Both the position numbers and the translations under genes were made by a program. Positions 9,052 to 11,616 of a stretch of 11,616 bases of DNA are shown here, piece by piece. The notes beneath the pieces were generated by a model. The model was not told the DNA's origin, did no database searches, and was given only the letters and a program-made list of their open reading frames with translations. The stretch is from NCBI GenBank assembly GCA_023485185.1, contig JAMCZP010000320.1, positions 1 through 11,616 of the forward strand. Direction: 5' to 3'. This stretch comes from Gammaproteobacteria bacterium (GTDB lineage: Bacteria; Pseudomonadota; Gammaproteobacteria; Pseudomonadales; Halomonadaceae). The stretch's first letter is position 1, and each line of letters starts with the position of its first letter.

Positions 9052-9183
9052 TTATTCTGCTGCATCTTGGACGGCACGACCGCCCGCTTGCACATCCTGA
9101 CCAGCGCCAGAAATAGTGTTACAGCCAGTTAGTACACCTGCAGTCATCAGCAACATAAAGCTCATGGCTAATAATTTCTTCAT
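9052..9183 (-). CDS. ecnB: Entericidin A/B family small lipoprotein
   Basis: This 43-residue precursor begins MKKLLAMSFMLL. It has a lipobox Leu18-Thr-Gly-Cys21 and a mature peptide starting CNTISGAGQDVQAGG, which closely follows E. coli EcnB as I remember it (CNTTRGVGEDISDGG). The mature lipopeptide is only 23 residues and would sit in the outer membrane. In E. coli, EcnB is a bacteriolytic lipoprotein of stationary phase, opposed by EcnA. Only one copy is seen here, so its role as a toxin is uncertain, and many genomes carry a lone entericidin. An ideal ribosome site AAGGAG (9196-9191) lies 7 nt before the ATG. It shares strand with the I78 lipoprotein gene downstream. Confidence 0.88.
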   Translation of the reverse strand: MKKLLAMSFMLLMTAGVLTGCNTISGAGQDVQAGGRAVQDAAE

Positions 9184-9204
9184 TTACGTTCTCCTTAACG
9201 AGAC

Positions 9205-9232
9205 ATTCAACAGCGGGAAACTCCACTGACAA
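9205..9232 (-). promoter_or_regulatory. Predicted promoter of the entericidin gene
   Basis: On the minus strand TTGTCA (9232-9227) and TTGAAT (9210-9205) are 16 bp apart: a five-of-six -35 and a four-of-six -10. The position gives a short leader ending in the strong ribosome site. E. coli ecnB is controlled by RpoS, but I cannot tell the sigma factor here. Confidence 0.4.
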
Positions 9233-9329
9233 CGCTAATTGCCACTAGGGAGTTTTTTCAGGGTAACAGCGTTTTAGAGATTGTGCCTGCTATGCTGTGA
9301 AAAACCTTTGATACTCAGGAGCCTGTTGA

Positions 9330-9749
9330 GTGAAAAATTTCACGCTTGATGAACGCCTAGCTGCAGATACTTTGCCGGTGGCGGATTTGCCGCTTTGCCG
9401 CGTACTGCTAATGAATGATGCCCGTTATCCCTGGGCTATTCTGGTGCCGCGTCACGCCTCTGTCAGGGAAGTGTATGAACTTTCTGCAGTGGATCAACAG
9501 CAATTATGGCGCGAGGCAACGGATCTGGGTGAAGCAATGATGACAGCCCTGGGAGGGGATAAACTCAATATCGCCTCGCTTGGCAACGTGGTCAGCCAAC
9601 TACATGTACATGTGGTGATACGTCGGCGCACTGATGCCACTTGGCCAGCACCGGTATGGGGCAACGGCACCCCGAAGCCCTATGACCTTGATGAACAAGC
9701 GCGCATTAGGGATTTATTGCTGGCACATATTCAAAGCGGCAATCACTAA
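9330..9749 (+). CDS. HIT family protein (histidine triad hydrolase-like)
   Basis: This 139-residue single-domain cytoplasmic protein belongs to the histidine triad superfamily, whose members hydrolyse or transfer nucleotides from phosphoramidates and dinucleotides. The core strand reads Gln90-Leu-His92-Val-His94-Val-Val, so the first His of the classical HxHxHxx triad is Gln while the middle, catalytic position (His92) is kept. From memory, Gln at this place is common in this proteobacterial branch. Other family marks are LLMNDARYPWAILVPR (26-41), LNIASLGNVV (79-88) and the C-terminal WPAPVWG (105-111). Translation starts at GTG 9330, supported by CAGGAG (9316-9321) 8 nt upstream. Its stop overlaps the opposing transporter gene's stop within CTAA at 9746-9749. 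The substrate is unknown. Confidence 0.9.
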   Translation: MKNFTLDERLAADTLPVADLPLCRVLLMNDARYPWAILVPRHASVREVYELSAVDQQQLWREATDLGEAMMTALGGDKLNIASLGNVVSQLHVHVVIRRRTDATWPAPVWGNGTPKPYDLDEQARIRDLLLAHIQSGNH

Positions 9750-10780
9750 AGTGGCACTACCCCAATGGATGGCCCTGTCGAGCGGGGGGGGTCATTGAGC
9801 AGAGGACCATTAGCAGGCTGAGCCACCCCCGCAACGGTTAGCGACACTCCTAAGGCGACAATTAGCGAACCACCCGCCAGGGCTACCCAGCCCGTCGCCT
9901 TTTGCACGTTACGCTGGCTGTGCTGCTGTTTGGACAAACGCCGTTGTGCCCATCCTCGTGCCAGAATACTTGCCAAAGCAAGTGCTGAGACGGTAATCCC
10001 GGTGCCCAGCGACATTGCCAATACCGATGCTACGCCCACTTCGAATTGACCCAGCAAGCTAGCAGCCCCCACCATCAATACCGCGCCACTGCAGGGGCGC
10101 ATACCAATGGCACCCACCGTCATGATAGCCGTACGCCAGTCTAAGGCTTGCTGAGGTTCAATGTGATGAGCTCCCCCGCAGCAGTGGCTATGGTCATGGC
10201 TGTGACTGTGATTATGGCCATCACCAGCGCTAAATGTATAAATCGTTTTTTCAGGTTGATAAGCTTGGCGCAGTTGCTTAATTGCTCGCCAGCATAACCA
10301 CGCGCCTAACAGGGCAACTAATAAAAAGCTGGCCTGCTCAACCCATATAACGCTGCCCATAGCTTGGCGCGTCACCCAACCAAAGCCATGCACCAGCACT
10401 ACTACAAGCGCAACAGCCGTCACGCCTTGTAATAAAGACGCCGCAAAAGAGAGACCTAAAGCGCGCTTAACGGCACCGCCGTGGGTGGCTAGATAGGTAG
10501 CGAGTACCGCCTTGCCGTGCCCTGGCCCAGCGGCATGAAACACGCCATAGGCAAAACTGATACCCAGTAAACTCAACCACGTCGTCGTCGTGGGAGACCC
10601 CGACAATTCGGTAATTGCCAGCGTCAGTGAGCGATGCAAATCGCGCTGCCAACCCAGCAATTGATAGCTCACCCCCTGCAGCCCACCCTGCGCCACAATA
10701 GTCAGCACCACAGCGGCGACCACCAGCAAACCAATCACTAGCCCAAGGTGTCGTGTGATGGGCCTCGTTAAGGACATCAT
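9746..10780 (-). CDS. NicO/RcnA-family nickel/cobalt (or zinc) transporter
   Basis: This is an inner-membrane metal transporter of 344 residues with about seven hydrophobic segments. HAAGPGHGKA (82-91; His82, His88) in a membrane helix is the metal-binding family motif. A cytoplasmic or periplasmic loop at 189-206 carries eight His and two Cys, as in RcnA-type proteins. GMRPCSGAVLM (226-236) is the second conserved block. The ATG at 10780 is followed at once by ATG 10777; GGAG (10788-10785) is 4 nt from the first and 7 nt from the second, so 10777 may be the real start. It lies 60 nt after a DUF1007 gene, its usual partner. Direction of transport and the metal are not settled by sequence. A Zur-like dyad upstream points to zinc, while the family name points to nickel or cobalt. 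The C-terminal tail (about 315-344) is polar and Pro/Gly-rich. Confidence 0.9.
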   Translation of the reverse strand: MMSLTRPITRHLGLVIGLLVVAAVVLTIVAQGGLQGVSYQLLGWQRDLHRSLTLAITELSGSPTTTTWLSLLGISFAYGVFHAAGPGHGKAVLATYLATHGGAVKRALGLSFAASLLQGVTAVALVVVLVHGFGWVTRQAMGSVIWVEQASFLLVALLGAWLCWRAIKQLRQAYQPEKTIYTFSAGDGHNHSHSHDHSHCCGGAHHIEPQQALDWRTAIMTVGAIGMRPCSGAVLMVGAASLLGQFEVGVASVLAMSLGTGITVSALALASILARGWAQRRLSKQQHSQRNVQKATGWVALAGGSLIVALGVSLTVAGVAQPANGPLLNDPPRSTGPSIGVVPL

Positions 10781-10799
10781 AACGCTCCATCGTAAAAAT

Positions 10800-10814
10800 A
10801 GTTATAAAGTAACA
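10800..10814. promoter_or_regulatory. Zur-box-like dyad upstream of the NicO gene
   Basis: AGTTATAAAGTAACA agrees at 12 of 14 fixed positions with the proteobacterial Zur core as I remember it (TGTTATANTATAACA), with perfect GTTA/TAAC arms. On the minus strand it includes TATAAC, a possible -10 element 20 nt before the transporter start. A zinc- or iron-type Fur-family repressor could act here. This is a consensus match from memory, and AT-rich sequence gives chance matches. Confidence 0.35.
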
Positions 10815-10840
10815 CAACAGTGTCTATTCTCTAACAACGC

Positions 10841-11506
10841 CTAACGGCAATCAACACGGCCTGTCTCGGCAAAATGGCGTCCTAAATCAGGCTCACCGGT
10901 CTCATCCTCGCCTAGCATTGCGGCTTCCATCACCAGTTCGGGATCTGGATTAGCGGGAATAATACTCAGCTCGCAGGCCGGCTCACCGTTAAGAATCAGC
11001 GCATCATCACTGGGCTGATTTCCGCTCTCTTCATGGACCACTTCAATATAGTAAGTGGGATCAAACACCTGATAAGAAAGAACTTTATCAGCTATCGACT
11101 GGGGCGTCTCCAACGGCAGGATAAACATAAATGTCAGCCGTCCATCGCGCTCCAAAGCGGTATATTCAGTCACCTCGCCCAGCGACTGAGGCTCATCATT
11201 GATATGTACTTCGGTTAAATAATGATGTGACGCAAGATTATCGCGTATCTCTTTGCCTAACTGATCTAACCCTTCTTCCAAGCTGGCATTTTCCACCTGC
11301 TGAAGCTCTTCAAACACCACTAGACTGTAAAATGGATCCATCCGCCAGGTCTGATGCAAGCCACTTACCACACCGTCATCATCGGTAATTACCCGCACGC
11401 CAAGATCAATCCAGCCATGGGGATGGGCGCTTGCATTAGGGCTTATTGCCAGGCTACCGACACTCACAGCTACCGCCAGGATGGCGCTCTTTCCCACTCC
11501 CCTCAT
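10841..11506 (-). CDS. Secreted DUF1007 family protein, partner of the NicO transporter
   Basis: The protein has 221 residues. A signal peptide (Arg2, Lys6, hydrophobic 8-21, cleavage after Ala25-Ser-Ala27) would export it to the periplasm. The mature chain would begin His-Pro-His-Gly-Trp-Ile-Asp, the family hallmark, so a metal site at the N-terminus is plausible. Further family features are HQTWRMDPFYS (about 51-61) and VFDPTYYIEV (about 147-156). The C-terminal third is acidic with Cys178 and Cys220. DUF1007 genes regularly sit beside NicO transporters, and a periplasmic metal-binding or delivery role is inferred from that. Its ATG overlaps the stop of the upstream gene (ATGA), with GGGAG (11518-11514) 7 nt before it inside that gene. 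The exact function is unknown. Confidence 0.88.
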   Translation of the reverse strand: MRGVGKSAILAVAVSVGSLAISPNASAHPHGWIDLGVRVITDDDGVVSGLHQTWRMDPFYSLVVFEELQQVENASLEEGLDQLGKEIRDNLASHHYLTEVHINDEPQSLGEVTEYTALERDGRLTFMFILPLETPQSIADKVLSYQVFDPTYYIEVVHEESGNQPSDDALILNGEPACELSIIPANPDPELVMEAAMLGEDETGEPDLGRHFAETGRVDCR

Positions 11507-11616
11507 GGTGCAACTCCCAATTTATGCTGTAAAGCGACAAGCCAAGGGTCTAGCAAATAGGAAGGTAATGGCTGGCCGCCACGCAGCGCCGACACGCGCA
11601 CACGGCTACTACTGCC
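11503..11616 (-). CDS. Unidentified gene, last 37 codons only (5' part outside window)
   Basis: A minus-strand frame is open from the window edge to a TGA at 11505-11503, coding 37 residues that end in LQHKLGVAP. It overlaps the DUF1007 start by ATGA and carries that gene's ribosome site, so the two are almost certainly one operon. The tail has Arg/Ser-rich residues, then GGQPLPSYLLDPW. I do not recognise the family. Given the neighbours, a metal-related or outer-membrane protein is possible, but nothing visible supports this. Confidence 0.65.
   Translation of the reverse strand, partial: GSSSRVRVSALRGGQPLPSYLLDPWLVALQHKLGVAP

Noticed and set aside
9218..9255. AAACTCC...GGAGTTT with a following T-run, as a plus-strand terminator
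   Set aside because: No plus-strand gene ends nearby, the loop is 24 nt, and the left arm lies within the predicted entericidin promoter region.
9602..9613. ACATGTACATGT palindrome
   Set aside because: It falls on the codons of the HIT core strand and is a product of alternating His-Val codons.
10467..10817. Open frame overlapping the NicO gene start in another frame
   Set aside because: It has no family features or ribosome site and shadows the well-supported transporter gene.

Overview
The window looks like chromosomal core DNA from a moderately GC-rich gammaproteobacterium. Halomonas or a close relative (Halomonadaceae) is my best guess. This rests on the FabY-type ketoacyl synthase, the DinF-type MATE transporter, the AtoE transporter, the I78 inhibitor lipoprotein and the overall codon style, judged by eye and not by database search. 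No phage, insertion sequence, integrase, CRISPR array, rRNA or tRNA is visible. Genes are tightly packed and no gene-free stretch exceeds 300 bases.

Layout. (1) Positions 3-3278, plus strand: the 3' part of a FabY-like beta-ketoacyl-ACP synthase, coaD (overlapping it by ATGA), a YfhL-type 2[4Fe-4S] ferredoxin and a MATE efflux transporter. Spacing suggests one transcription unit linking fatty-acid initiation and CoA synthesis. (2) Positions 3442-6393, plus strand: an AtoE-type short-chain fatty-acid transporter, a hotdog acyl-CoA thioesterase preceded by a perfect 12-bp stem-loop, and a membrane protein whose N-terminal part reads as a voltage-sensor domain with no pore, joined to a soluble helical C-terminal region. 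(3) Positions 6398-8495: a MocR-type regulator (minus) divergent from a LysE/RhtB exporter (plus). Their 97-bp intergenic region has face-to-face promoters and two related dyads, one over each gene start. (4) Positions 8524-9183, minus strand: two small lipoprotein genes, a peptidase-inhibitor I78 protein and a 43-residue entericidin. Between them lie a strong hairpin and a decaying 16-bp tandem repeat. (5) Positions 9330-11616: a HIT protein (plus, GTG start) converges, with overlapping stop codons, on a minus-strand unit. That unit holds an unidentified gene (C-terminus only), a secreted DUF1007 protein starting with His-Pro-His after signal cleavage, and a NicO/RcnA-type metal transporter with a His-rich loop. 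A Zur-box-like dyad precedes the transporter.

Most genes are ordinary housekeeping or transport genes. The items most worth a second look are the pore-less voltage-sensor protein (5389-6393), the paired dyads in the mocR/lysE intergenic region, the Zur-like site before the NicO gene, and the repeat-hairpin element between the two lipoprotein genes.
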